Origin: CANHBY01 sp046342195
GTDB taxonomy: Bacteria; Pseudomonadota; Gammaproteobacteria; Burkholderiales; Burkholderiaceae_C
Direction of reading: 5' to 3'
DNA: 64,000 nucleotides
NCBI GenBank assembly: GCA_046342195.1
Contig: JBKDQE010000074.1
Span: forward strand, 22,317 to 86,316
The translations under genes and the position numbers were made by a program. Positions 52,278 to 62,000 of the stretch are shown in pieces; the first letter of the stretch is position 1, and each line of letters starts with the position of its first letter. Under the pieces are notes generated by a model, which saw nothing but the letters and a program-made list of their open reading frames with translations, made no database searches and had not been told where the DNA came from.

Positions 52278-53693
52278 ATGGCCAAGACAGTCGCCGACGT
52301 CATGAAAATGGTGCAAGAAAACGAAATCAAATTTGTTGATTTTCGTTTCACCGACACCCGCGGCAAGGAGCAGCATGTTTCTGTCCCCGTCTCTCATTTT
52401 GATGAAGACAAGTTCACCTCTGGTCATGCCTTCGACGGTTCGTCCATTGCTGGCTGGAAGGGTATTGAAGCGTCAGACATGCAGCTCATGCCTGACCCCA
52501 ACACAGCCAACATTGATCCATTCTTCGAAGAGCCCACGCTGATCCTTACTTGCGATGTCCTTGAGCCCAGCGATGGCAAGCCCTATGAGCGTGACCCCCG
52601 TTCCCTGGCCAAACGCGCCGAAGCCTACATGAAGGCATCTGGCCTGGGCGACACGGCTTACTTCGGCCCTGAACCTGAGTTTTTCATTTTTGACAATGTT
52701 CGCTGGCAGGTCGATATGTCTGGCTGCTTTGTTAAAATCGAAGCCGAAGAAGCCGCCTGGAACACGGGCAAAGAATACGAGCATGGCAATTCCGGCTATC
52801 GCCCCTCGGTCAAGGGAGGCTACTTCCCCACCCCTCCCGTCGACTCCGGCCAAGATCTTCGCTCTGAAATTTCCCTGATTCTTGAATCATTGGGCATCCC
52901 GGTTGAAGTCCATCACCACGAAGTCGCGAACGCTGGCCAGATGGAAATCGGCACCCGCTTCAGCACCTTGGTGCAGCGTGCCGACTGGTCTCAATTGCTC
53001 AAGTATGTGGTTCAAAACGTGGCGCGCAATTATGGCAAAACAGCCACCTTCATGCCCAAACCCATCGTAGGCGACAATGGCTCTGGCATGCACGTTCATC
53101 AATCGGTCTGGAAAGATGGCAAGAACCTCTTTGCTGGAGACGGCTATGCCGGCTTGTCGGACTTTGCCCTTTATTATATTGGTGGGGTCATCAAACATGC
53201 CCGGGCTCTCAACGCCATCACCAACCCCACCACCAACAGCTACAAACGATTGGTTCCAGGGTTCGAAGCACCGGTCAAGCTCGCCTATAGTTCGCGCAAC
53301 CGTTCCGCATCAATCCGCATTCCTTACGTGGCCAACCCCAAAGGTCGTCGCATTGAGGCCCGCTTTCCTGATCCCATGGCCAACCCTTATCTCGCTTTTT
53401 CGGCACTCCTCATGGCAGGCCTTGACGGGGTTGAGAATAAAATCCATCCGGGCGAAGCTGCCACCAAGGATCTCTACCATTTGCCGCCCGAAGAAGATGC
53501 CAAAATCCCCACGGTGTGTCACAGCCTGGATCAAGCCCTTGAATATCTTGACAAGGATCGCGCATTTCTCACAAAAGGTGGCGTATTTACCGATGCTTTC
53601 ATTGATGCTTACATTGATCTGAAAATGCAAGAAGTCACTCGCTTCCGCATGACAACTCACCCACTTGAGTTTGACATGTACTACAGTCTCTGA
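52278..53693 (+). CDS. glnA: Glutamine synthetase, type I
   Basis: The 471-residue GSI-beta enzyme has the signature FDGSSIAGWKGIEASDMQLM, catalytic segments FGPEPEFFIFD, VEVHHHEVANAGQMEIG and NGSGMHVHQSVW, and the adenylylation tyrosine at about 400 (KDLYHLPPEE). It makes glutamine from glutamate, ammonia and ATP. The ATG at 52278 has a GGAGGAG ribosome site; the longer upstream frame is rejected. Adenylylation control fits with glnD elsewhere in the window. ntrBC does not follow. No convincing sigma-54 promoter was found upstream. Confidence 0.98.
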   Translation: MAKTVADVMKMVQENEIKFVDFRFTDTRGKEQHVSVPVSHFDEDKFTSGHAFDGSSIAGWKGIEASDMQLMPDPNTANIDPFFEEPTLILTCDVLEPSDGKPYERDPRSLAKRAEAYMKASGLGDTAYFGPEPEFFIFDNVRWQVDMSGCFVKIEAEEAAWNTGKEYEHGNSGYRPSVKGGYFPTPPVDSGQDLRSEISLILESLGIPVEVHHHEVANAGQMEIGTRFSTLVQRADWSQLLKYVVQNVARNYGKTATFMPKPIVGDNGSGMHVHQSVWKDGKNLFAGDGYAGLSDFALYYIGGVIKHARALNAITNPTTNSYKRLVPGFEAPVKLAYSSRNRSASIRIPYVANPKGRRIEARFPDPMANPYLAFSALLMAGLDGVENKIHPGEAATKDLYHLPPEEDAKIPTVCHSLDQALEYLDKDRAFLTKGGVFTDAFIDAYIDLKMQEVTRFRMTTHPLEFDMYYSL

Positions 53694-53697
53694 TGAT

Positions 53698-53723
53698 CCA
53701 GGCTCACCCCGTGGTGAGCCTGG
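53698..53723 (+). terminator. Strong hairpin after glnA
   Basis: A perfect 11-bp stem CCAGGCTCACC / GGTGAGCCTGG with a 4-base loop starts five bases after the glnA stop. There is no T run, so it may be a Rho-linked or mRNA-stabilising 3' structure rather than a simple intrinsic terminator. Confidence 0.6.
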
Positions 53724-53914
53724 GGCGCGCTGGCGATTCCTTTCACATCAACCATCTCTGCTTCACTCCCTTGGTGGTTTTCTGGCCCCAAAATAGGTGC
53801 CCTACCAATCGTTTTTTGTTGCAATCTACCCGGCTTCCTTCACAATCAGGTTGACTGATCTGTTGCATACGGTTCAAGTTATTTTCATCAGGTTTTTTTT
53901 TGAGGAGTTGCTGA

Positions 53915-54409
53915 ATGTATCAATCCAGCGTGTGGTGTCGTGAATGGCTTATTCCTGTTTTGGCTTGTCTGGCTTTTTCCTCATCATGGGCCTCCGAAGC
54001 TGTGGTGTACAAATGTCCAGGCACCCCGGTGACGTACACTGATTCAATCACCCCCAAAGAAGCCAAAGACAAAGGTTGCTCCACTCTGGAAGGGGCTCCC
54101 GTGACCATCATTTCCGGGCCCACAAAATCTGGCGGGTCAACGGCCCCGGCATCCAACGCTTCCACCAAGGTAGATCCTGGCGATCAAAAAGCCCGCGACG
54201 CTGACCGCAAGCAAATTCTTGCCACCGAACTCAAAAAAGAAGAAGCTGCCTTGGCTGCTCTCAAGGCCGAATATAACGAAGGCGAGGCTGAACGTCGTGG
54301 CGACGAGAAAAATTATCAACGCTACCAAGACCGTGTCACTGAACTCAAAGCAGCCATTGCGCGAAAAGAAAGCGATATTTCGGCACTCAAGCGTGAAATG
54401 GCCAAATAA
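53915..54409 (+). CDS. DUF4124-like secreted coiled-coil protein
   Basis: This 164-residue protein has a signal peptide (EWLIPVLACLAFSSSWAS, cleavage near 27). A short DUF4124-like segment follows (AVVYKCPGTPVTYTDSITPK), then a Ser/Thr/Ala linker and a highly charged helical coiled coil from about 90 to the end (KKEEAALAALKAEYNEGEAE). It is predicted periplasmic. Its place after glnA is common in betaproteobacteria; function is unknown. GAGGAG precedes the ATG. Confidence 0.82.
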   Translation: MYQSSVWCREWLIPVLACLAFSSSWASEAVVYKCPGTPVTYTDSITPKEAKDKGCSTLEGAPVTIISGPTKSGGSTAPASNASTKVDPGDQKARDADRKQILATELKKEEAALAALKAEYNEGEAERRGDEKNYQRYQDRVTELKAAIARKESDISALKREMAK

Positions 54410-54427
54410 CCTGTTTCTATTGAGCCG

Positions 54428-55480
54428 ATGTCTTTCAAGGTCACCATTCAGCCCGGCGGGCATGCTTTCTCAGTTGAACGAGACGAACCCATCCTGATGG
54501 CCGCTATTCGGCATGGCATTGGCTTACCCTATGGATGCAAAGATGGCGCATGCGGTTCATGTAAAACACGCCTCAAAGAGGGCCGGGTCATTCATGCGGC
54601 ACATCAGGCCAAGGCACTTAACTCTGCCGAGGAAGATGCCGGATGGATACTCACCTGTTGTGCAGCCCCACAAACTGATGTAGTCATTGAGGCCCGCAGC
54701 ACACTTGAAACCCTGGATTTTCCCATCAGAAAAATGCCGGCTCGCGTGTTCAGTGTGCACCGACCCGCCCCTGATGTGGCTGTGTTGCGGCTTCAGCTAC
54801 CTACCAACGAAGCATTCAGGTTTCGTGCGGGGCAGTATATTGACTTTATTTTGGCCAACGGACAGCGCCGAAGCTACTCGATGGCCAATGCACCACACCG
54901 CGTCCCTGAAGTTTTGGGCTCAGGCCATCCTGGCATTGAGTTGCACATTCGGCACATGCTTGGCGGCCTCTTCACTGACCATGTTTTTTCGTCGCTCAAA
55001 GAGCGTGATATTCTGCGCATTGAGGGCCCTTACGGGGGGTTTTTCTGGCGCGAAAACAACCCCAAACCCCTGATTTTACTCGCTTCAGGCACAGGCTTTG
55101 CACCCATCAAAGCCATGATTGAACAAATGCGCCTCAAGGCTTATGACAGGCCAGTGGTGCTTTATTGGGGCTGTCGCCGCCGGGCTGATTTGTATCTGCA
55201 TGCCTGGGTACAGGAAGTTACCGCTGAGTGGCCCTTGCTGCGCTACGAACCCGTTCTTTCTGAACCTGCCACAAATGATCAATGGCAAGGCCGTGTCGGC
55301 TTGGTTCATCAGGCCCTCATGCACGACTGGCCAGATCTCTCCAGACATCAAGTGTATGCCTGTGGCGCGCCCACCATGGTGACCGCAGCCCGAACTGATT
55401 TCACCCAGCGTTGCCATCTGCCCGAAAATGAATTTTTCGCTGACGCCTTCACGTCGATGGCAAACCACAACAGCATTTGA
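54428..55480 (+). CDS. Ferredoxin-type NAD(P)H reductase (CDP-6-deoxy-glucoseen reductase-like)
   Basis: The 350-residue protein has an N-terminal plant-type [2Fe-2S] domain (Cys37, Cys42, Cys45, Cys77), an FAD-binding barrel with RRSYSMANAP, and an NAD-binding domain with LILLASGTGFAPIKAMIEQ. This architecture is shared by oxygenase reductases and by AscD/RfbI-type reductases, the name usually given to homologs in Burkholderiales. No oxygenase or deoxysugar gene is nearby, so its electron acceptor is unknown. It starts 18 bases after the DUF4124-like gene. Confidence 0.88.
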   Translation: MSFKVTIQPGGHAFSVERDEPILMAAIRHGIGLPYGCKDGACGSCKTRLKEGRVIHAAHQAKALNSAEEDAGWILTCCAAPQTDVVIEARSTLETLDFPIRKMPARVFSVHRPAPDVAVLRLQLPTNEAFRFRAGQYIDFILANGQRRSYSMANAPHRVPEVLGSGHPGIELHIRHMLGGLFTDHVFSSLKERDILRIEGPYGGFFWRENNPKPLILLASGTGFAPIKAMIEQMRLKAYDRPVVLYWGCRRRADLYLHAWVQEVTAEWPLLRYEPVLSEPATNDQWQGRVGLVHQALMHDWPDLSRHQVYACGAPTMVTAARTDFTQRCHLPENEFFADAFTSMANHNSI

Positions 55481-55868
55481 ATTGCGTTTTGGCTTTTCTC
55501 GCAAACACTGTTGAGTCGGGCCCGCAAAATTTTCAAACATGTCGTCATTCCTGCGCAGGCAAAAATTCACAGAGCGCCAGCCCGCACTGACTGAATTTTG
55601 CAACTGACGCACAAAATGACCAACTGGCGGAATGAATGATTCGTCCCGTCATGCGGCGCGCAGCATCCTCGCTCAGAGGGGCCCGTGAATCAGAGCACGA
55701 TGAGCACAAAATAGGGTGTAAAACGAACGCAATTGCCCTACTCCCCTTCGGCCTTGAAGCCATTGCCCACCGCGAAAAAACCTCATATTGCCCGTCAAGC
55801 TGATCAGCGGTTGAAAGAATCAGACAAACTGCTGTATTAACGCTTGAACTCTTCCTAAACTGACCCCT
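55481..55868. other. Intergenic region before the pilin cluster
   Basis: About 390 bases with no supported gene; short minus-strand frames here lack protein-like composition. Base composition shifts from GC-balanced to AT-rich around 55800, marking the start of the pilin cluster. The cluster promoter should be here, but no strong box was identified. Confidence 0.5.
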
Positions 55869-56432
55869 ATGAAATCATCAAAATTTTCAGGGCTCACGAT
55901 GGTTGAAATAATTGTCGTGATTGGAATAATTTCAATCATGTTTACCATGGCTATCCCGAGTTTTCAGGCTTTTTATGTGAAAAATGTCACATCTTCAGCA
56001 GCTAATGAATTAATGGGTTCATTAATACAAGCAAAATCAGTAGCTTCAACTCGAAATACATGTATCGTGGTGTGTCGCAGCACAACAGCGGAAGATAGCA
56101 GTCAAATCAACAATCAAAGCTGCTCAGGCACTACAGGCGACAATTGGCAATCTGGCTGGATTATATTTTCAAATCCAAACTGTGATGCAGGATTAACATC
56201 TCTACAAAATAACGAAGGCTTACTGATTGGAATAAAAAATTCGCTGAATTCAAATATATTATTAAATAAGTCGGCGGGCCCTGATTATATCATGTTTTCA
56301 CCATTTGGCTACCCAAGAGGCATGGATGCCGGATTCCTTGACTTAAAATATAATGGTTCTGCAAAAAATCGTATTTGCCTTAATGCGGCAGGAAATATTG
56401 TGTCTGTTGCCGCAGGAGGCAATTGCCCATGA
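55869..56432 (+). CDS. fimT: Minor pseudopilin FimT/GspH
   Basis: The 187-residue protein has a short leader and the prepilin peptidase site SG|LTMVE with Glu at +5, then the hydrophobic helix IIVVIGIISIMFTMAIP. The globular domain contains several cysteines (NTCIVVCRS, QSCSGT, NCP end) that may form disulfides. FimT-type minor pilins help start pilus assembly and in some species bind DNA for uptake. It is first of the minor pilin operon; its stop overlaps the pilV start. The gene is AT-rich compared with neighbours to the left. Confidence 0.9.
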   Translation: MKSSKFSGLTMVEIIVVIGIISIMFTMAIPSFQAFYVKNVTSSAANELMGSLIQAKSVASTRNTCIVVCRSTTAEDSSQINNQSCSGTTGDNWQSGWIIFSNPNCDAGLTSLQNNEGLLIGIKNSLNSNILLNKSAGPDYIMFSPFGYPRGMDAGFLDLKYNGSAKNRICLNAAGNIVSVAAGGNCP

Positions 56433-57076
56433 GTAAAAATTTTTCAGCACCCCCAATGAATTTTTTCCGTGGGTTCACCATGGTTGAAATTCTTGTAAGC
56501 ATCATGGTTTTTTCTTTGGGCTTATTGGGTATTGCTGGACTGCAAGCCTCAACATCCGTATACAAAATGAATTCCTGGACAATCAATGCGACCTCTTTAC
56601 TGGCAGGTGATTTTGCAGACAGTGTCAGATCAAACCCCAGTGCTGCAGGTGCTGCATTTTTAGATTCTTCCCCCATAACAAAAGAATATGAGTTTAAAAC
56701 AACAAATTACACCAATCAAAACACCTTACCACCAAAAAACAGTTTGACAAAGAATTGCTTTACAACAACAACACCATGCACACCATCTGAACGCGCCAAA
56801 TTTGATATTTTATACTGGCGTTATAAAGTCAGAGATTTATTGCCTCAAGGCTCTGCATGGGTTGTGGGAAATCGGGCAGAAGGGTTTAATGTGACCTTGA
56901 TGTGGCAAGACAAAGATTATGTCAATGCAGCCAGCAGCACCCTGCCAGCTATTTCATCACCCCTCTGTGAAAACCTTCAAAACACGGCTTCGCCACAGCA
57001 GCGCGCCTCTTGCTGCCCTCAAAATGCCCAAGCCCCCGCCGGCGTCAGGTGTCAGAACTTCTTTTTTCTACCATAG
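56429..57076 (+). CDS. pilV: Type IV pilus minor pilin PilV
   Basis: The 215-residue protein has a 15-residue leader, the cleavage site RG|FTMVE and the helix ILVSIMVFSLGLLGIAGLQA, the PilV pattern. The C-terminus is cysteine rich (SPLCEN, ASCCPQNA, VRCQNFFFLP). Its ATG overlaps the fimT stop (ATGA); a TTG two codons upstream is rejected. Minor pilins of this set form a priming complex at the pilus tip with PilY1. Confidence 0.9.
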   Translation: MSKNFSAPPMNFFRGFTMVEILVSIMVFSLGLLGIAGLQASTSVYKMNSWTINATSLLAGDFADSVRSNPSAAGAAFLDSSPITKEYEFKTTNYTNQNTLPPKNSLTKNCFTTTTPCTPSERAKFDILYWRYKVRDLLPQGSAWVVGNRAEGFNVTLMWQDKDYVNAASSTLPAISSPLCENLQNTASPQQRASCCPQNAQAPAGVRCQNFFFLP

Positions 57077-57141
57077 CGGCATTTGATAGTAAATTATTTT
57101 TTAAATAGGCATTGATACTTAAATTCTGCAAACAAGCCCGC

Positions 57142-58206
57142 ATGCAAACTTTAATCAATACCAAAATTCAGTCTCAATTTTTTCGTGAGGCCAGTACGCA
57201 CCCCTATGGATATTTTTTCAGGCCTTGTAATCAGGCCGGTTTTTCGATTATTGAACTGATAGTGGCACTCGGTGTCAGTATGGTTCTTATCACCGCAGCC
57301 TTGATTTTATTTTCAGGAATAAAAAACAGCCAAAAATCTGTTGACCAAATCACCAACGCCAATGAAGCAGGTTCATTTTTAATTAAATTGATAGGTCGCG
57401 ATTTGGCCAATGCCAGCTTTTACCCAATTGATTCCGTAGAAACCAATGTGGCATCGGCCCTCGGAGGGTATTTTAACCTGACTGGAAAATCAGCTTATGA
57501 TGCTGGAATTTTTGGTTGTGAAGCGTCTGATTTCAATATTACGACTGGCACATGCAACACCTCCAATAATACCTCAAACCCTGACTCACTGGTCATCGGG
57601 TATTTTACAAACGATGGCTTCGGAGGGGTTAATTCTCATCGATTTGACTGCGAAGGGCTTGATGTTGCCAGCGCAACGGTGAATACAGGCCGGACCGGCT
57701 CACTCCCACTAATAAACTCAAAATCACCCTCAAGGCCACTTTTTGTAGCCAATCATTATACCCTTGCAAGTGCCACATTGGCAGTTCAAGTTGAGGGGGG
57801 CAATGCCTCGACCAAGGCATTTTCTTGCAAAGGGCTGGTGTCACCTGGCGCACAAAACTACATTCCTTTAATTTCCGGAATTGAAGATTTTCAGCTTCAA
57901 TATGGCGTTTATACCCCAGGAACAGCGGTAGGTTCTTATGAAATAAAATTTTTTCCAGCTTCTTCGGTTGCGGCGCAAGGCACCATAACTACCGTTGATG
58001 GACGAATCATCCAACCCTGGGAAAGAGTGATTTCTGTCCAAGTTTGTGTGATCTCAAAAACCTATGGTTCACCTGCCAGTGTTTCTCAAACCTCTACTTG
58101 GACAAAATGCAATGGCGAATCTACCACATCTAATTATGACGGATATGTACGTAAAACCTATATACAAAACTTTGCTGTCAGAAATCGACTGAACACTGTT
58201 TATTAA
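57142..58206 (+). CDS. pilW: Type IV pilus minor pilin PilW
   Basis: The product, about 354 residues, has cleavage site QAG|FSIIE followed by LIVALGVSMVLITAALILFS, typical of PilW, and a large C-terminal domain. The chosen ATG gives a leader of about 33 residues, unusually long; a TTG at 57112 would make it longer. Length agrees with PilW. Acts with PilV, PilX and PilY1 in priming pilus assembly. The end is one base before pilX. Confidence 0.87.
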   Translation: MQTLINTKIQSQFFREASTHPYGYFFRPCNQAGFSIIELIVALGVSMVLITAALILFSGIKNSQKSVDQITNANEAGSFLIKLIGRDLANASFYPIDSVETNVASALGGYFNLTGKSAYDAGIFGCEASDFNITTGTCNTSNNTSNPDSLVIGYFTNDGFGGVNSHRFDCEGLDVASATVNTGRTGSLPLINSKSPSRPLFVANHYTLASATLAVQVEGGNASTKAFSCKGLVSPGAQNYIPLISGIEDFQLQYGVYTPGTAVGSYEIKFFPASSVAAQGTITTVDGRIIQPWERVISVQVCVISKTYGSPASVSQTSTWTKCNGESTTSNYDGYVRKTYIQNFAVRNRLNTVY

Positions 58207-58207
58207 A

Positions 58208-58903
58208 ATGCGAAGTTTTAATTTTTTAAATTCATTCCCGCATATTTTTTGTTTTCAAAACCGCGGGATGTCTTTAATTGTTATTTTGATGCTTTTAATG
58301 GCGATTACAGGGGTCGTGATGTTTTCTGCCCGCTTGGCCGTGGTCGGGGAAAGTTCTGCACGCAACCGGGTTGATTATGAACTGGCGCGTCATGCTGCAG
58401 AAGCAGCATTACGCGACGCCGAAAGAGACCTTCTTTTGACTGAGAAGCCCGCAACAGCGGCTTGCAGTAGAGATTCTTATGATTACAGCCAAAGGTTTTC
58501 TACATTATATATTAATCAAAATTGTCCGCAGGGGCAATGCTCAGAGCAAGTTCAGGGGGTACGAGATTGGGCTGATGGGACCAATGCTGAACGCTGGTGG
58601 CCTGTAACAAAAAATGGGTGGCCAACTACACCTCCTGTAGGAGGAAAATGGAACGGAGATAATCATACAGCGAACCATAATTTTACTCCAGGTTGTTATT
58701 TTAATGGAGCCGTCCCTTTAGGCAGTTTCACCGGGGCTACCCGTATTCAGGGTGTTGAGCGCCAGCCTGAATATTTAATCGAATTATTTTTAAGCCGAGA
58801 CACCCCCATGGCAAGAATTTCTGCCCGTGGTTTTGGCATGAAAGGGACAGAAACTGAAGTATTACTGCAATCGTACATATTATTGCCGCCAATATTTCCG
58901 TGA
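58208..58903 (+). CDS. pilX: Type IV pilus minor pilin PilX
   Basis: The 231-residue protein has leader and cleavage site NRG|MSLIV. It lacks the usual Glu at +5 (Val instead), as is common in PilX and GspK-like pilins. The helix ILMLLMAITGVVMFSARLAV and the ARHAAEAALRDAERDL segment match PilX. In the complex it probably caps the tip with PilY1, where loss of Glu5 is tolerated. It begins one base after pilW. Confidence 0.88.
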   Translation: MRSFNFLNSFPHIFCFQNRGMSLIVILMLLMAITGVVMFSARLAVVGESSARNRVDYELARHAAEAALRDAERDLLLTEKPATAACSRDSYDYSQRFSTLYINQNCPQGQCSEQVQGVRDWADGTNAERWWPVTKNGWPTTPPVGGKWNGDNHTANHNFTPGCYFNGAVPLGSFTGATRIQGVERQPEYLIELFLSRDTPMARISARGFGMKGTETEVLLQSYILLPPIFP

Positions 58904-59086
58904 TTAAAAATATACAATTAAATAAAATGACTCGAGCATGCAAATTTGAAGCAAAATACAATATATTATAATTTTATATAAAAAATACATATAGTCAAAA
59001 ATTATTATATTGTTTTTAATAATTAATTTTAATTAATTATTATTTAATAACAAGTATTAATAATTTTTAAAATATAAAGGTGTACC

Positions 59087-62000
59087 ATGAAGAAATCCAT
59101 TCTATTGCCTAAGATGATTTCCACCTTTGCACTGCTTCTTGGACAAGCAGCCTGGATTCAAGCTTCAGCGGCGGTCTATACGCCCATGCCGGGCGTGCCA
59201 AGCGTTCCACCCAATCTTGGAGGTGTGGACGATACAACTGATACAGAAGGCCTAGGGGTTCTCAGCCACAGAGCAGGCGTAAGAGCCTTAACTAACACCT
59301 CTTCCTCCGCCCGACCGGCCGTGATGCTGAATATATCCAAAGATCATCAATTATTTTACAAAGCCTACAATGATTATTCAAGTTATGTGAATAGCCCAAG
59401 CCAAGGCCCTGATATGGGCTACCTGCATGACTCAGGCAAGCCTTATATCGGGTATTTTGATTCTTCGAAATGCTATACCTATAACTCATCGCTCAATCGA
59501 TTTCAGCCTCAATCTAACGCTGATGCTTCTTATTCTTGCAATGGAAAATGGCATGGTAATTTTCTCAATTGGGCCACCATGACCCGCATCGATATTTTGA
59601 GAAAAGTACTTTATGGTGGGCATCGGGATACTGATGAGAATGGCTCTACCGTTTTGATCCGGGCCAATTTGCCGATGGATTCACATTCATTTGTTAAATA
59701 TTACAAACCTGGAGGCTCAAAAAAGCCACCTCTTAATAATATCACACCTTACCCTAACACTGATAATGAAATATCGATATGCAATACGACTCTGGACAAC
59801 AATAATGCTTGGTCTCATTTAACCAATCAACCTCCATTGATGAGGGTAGTTAAAGGTAAGTACCTTTACTGGTCTTCTCAACTACGAAGGCAGTGTCGTT
59901 ATCAAGTTGAGCCATTTTCTTGGGAGGCTAATGGATCAACCGCAACAGACCCCATGTGGGCTCCCTCAGCCTCAAGTTTAAGTCCAACAGGTTATCCCAC
60001 AAAACAGTTAACACCATATGGAGACTTTCAAGTCAAGGTGGAGGTTTGCAATTCTTCTTGGCTTGGATCAGAGCGCTGCAAAAAATATAGTAATGATAAT
60101 TATAAGCCAATAGGTTTATTGCAAGAATTTGGAGAAGCTGACCAAATGGAGTTTGGCTTGATGACAGGTTCATTTTCCAATAATATCAAAGGTGGCATTT
60201 TAAGGAAAAATGTTTCATCCTTCACCGATGAAGTCAATTTAGACTCCGGAATATTAAAGACGAGCTTAAATGGCATAATTTCAACACTAAATAAAATAAG
60301 AATTAATAAATTTCGTTACGCTGACAACATGTATCGAAATAATGATGGCAGTGTTTGCGAAGGCTTCCAAATTGACCTAATTAATGGCACATGTACCGCT
60401 TGGGGCAACCCCATGGGTGAAATGTTTATTGAGGCTTTAAGGTATTTTAAGGGTTTATCACCATCTGCAAACTTTGGCAATAACTCAGATAGCATTGGAA
60501 GCAATGACCTTGGCTTGCCGCACAATATTAGTTGGGTTGATCCTTTCCTTCGAGGTTCTTCTATTGATAGTGTTTTTGGCACGCCCAGTTGTCGAGCCAT
60601 AAATATTATCAATTTTAATTCAGGTATCATTACTAATGATAATGATGATGCCAGCTCAGCTTTTGATTCACTGGCTGCCAGTTCTTCGCTCAGCACTTAT
60701 ATTAACAATATTGGTTCAGGAGAATTGATTCACGGCAATCAATGGTTTTTTGGGGGCTCGGATGCAGATGGATTTTGTCGTGCGAAACTGGTAACAAGTT
60801 TGAGTGATGTATCGGGCCTTTGCCCCATTGGCGCAGGTTATGGTGGTTCTTTTTCTATCGCAGGGGCTGCTTATTGGGCTCATATGAACTCTATCCGAAC
60901 AGATCTAACAGGTACAAACAATTTCAGCGACCCCAACTTCAAAGTCAATACTTACTCTGTTTCTTTGTCACCCGGGGTTCCCCGCATTGAGGCAATTGGC
61001 GCAGACAATAAAAAAGTAATTATTCAGCCTTCTTATATTTTACATCAGCCAGATCACGAGCCCTACCCTAAGAAAAGATATGGTACCGGAACCTTCCAGG
61101 ATTTAACAGTTATTTCTCATGACCCAACTTCAGGAGGAGAATATATTATAAGTTGGGAAGACTCTGTCGCAGGGGCAGATCATGATCAAGACGTGACCGG
61201 CACGCTTTCTTGGAAATTTATAGAAAATAAGACAAAAATAGAGGTAAGCACGCAAATTATTGGGGTAAGTACAGGAAAGCCTCAAGGCTTTGGTTACGCA
61301 ATTTCAGGCGCCAGTGGGGATGGGCTGAGCAATGACGGCGTCCGTTTCCCTTCAGGGATTGACGACGACCCATTTAGTGGAGGTATTTTTAGCGGTTTCT
61401 ACGCCCCTGTTGAATTTAAAAGCTCTACTTATTGTTATAATATACCCACCTCTTGCGGTGATAGCAACACTCGCGATGAAACCCCTCCCTGGCCTACAAA
61501 AACACTCACCTTCACCGTCACAGGAGTCACAGGAGGTATTCTACAAGACCCCTTATATTATGCCGCCAAATGGGGAGGCTTTAAGGCATCGTCTTCCTCT
61601 GATACCCCCAACAGTGCCTCCAAGTTTGATACGAATGGTGATGGCATACCAGATAATTTTTTCTCGGTATTTAACCCCTTAGGACTTGAAGATGCGCTTC
61701 GCCTTACAATTTCAGGAGGAAATTCACTGAATGTCTCCTCTAAATCAGCAAAATCAGCAAAATCAGCAAAATCAGCAAAATCAGCAAAATCAGCAAAATC
61801 AGTCACACCAGCAGCATTAGAAACACCATTCGTATCAACAACAACAGCAACAGCAGTATCTTCTTCAATATTGAATGTGGGATCTACAAAATATGTGGCA
61901 GAGTTTAATTCAAGCACGATCAGTGGTGATGTCAAAGCCTATAATGTAATTTCTGGTGGAAATTTTGAAACATCGCCTTCATGGTCTGCAGGCAGCCAAT

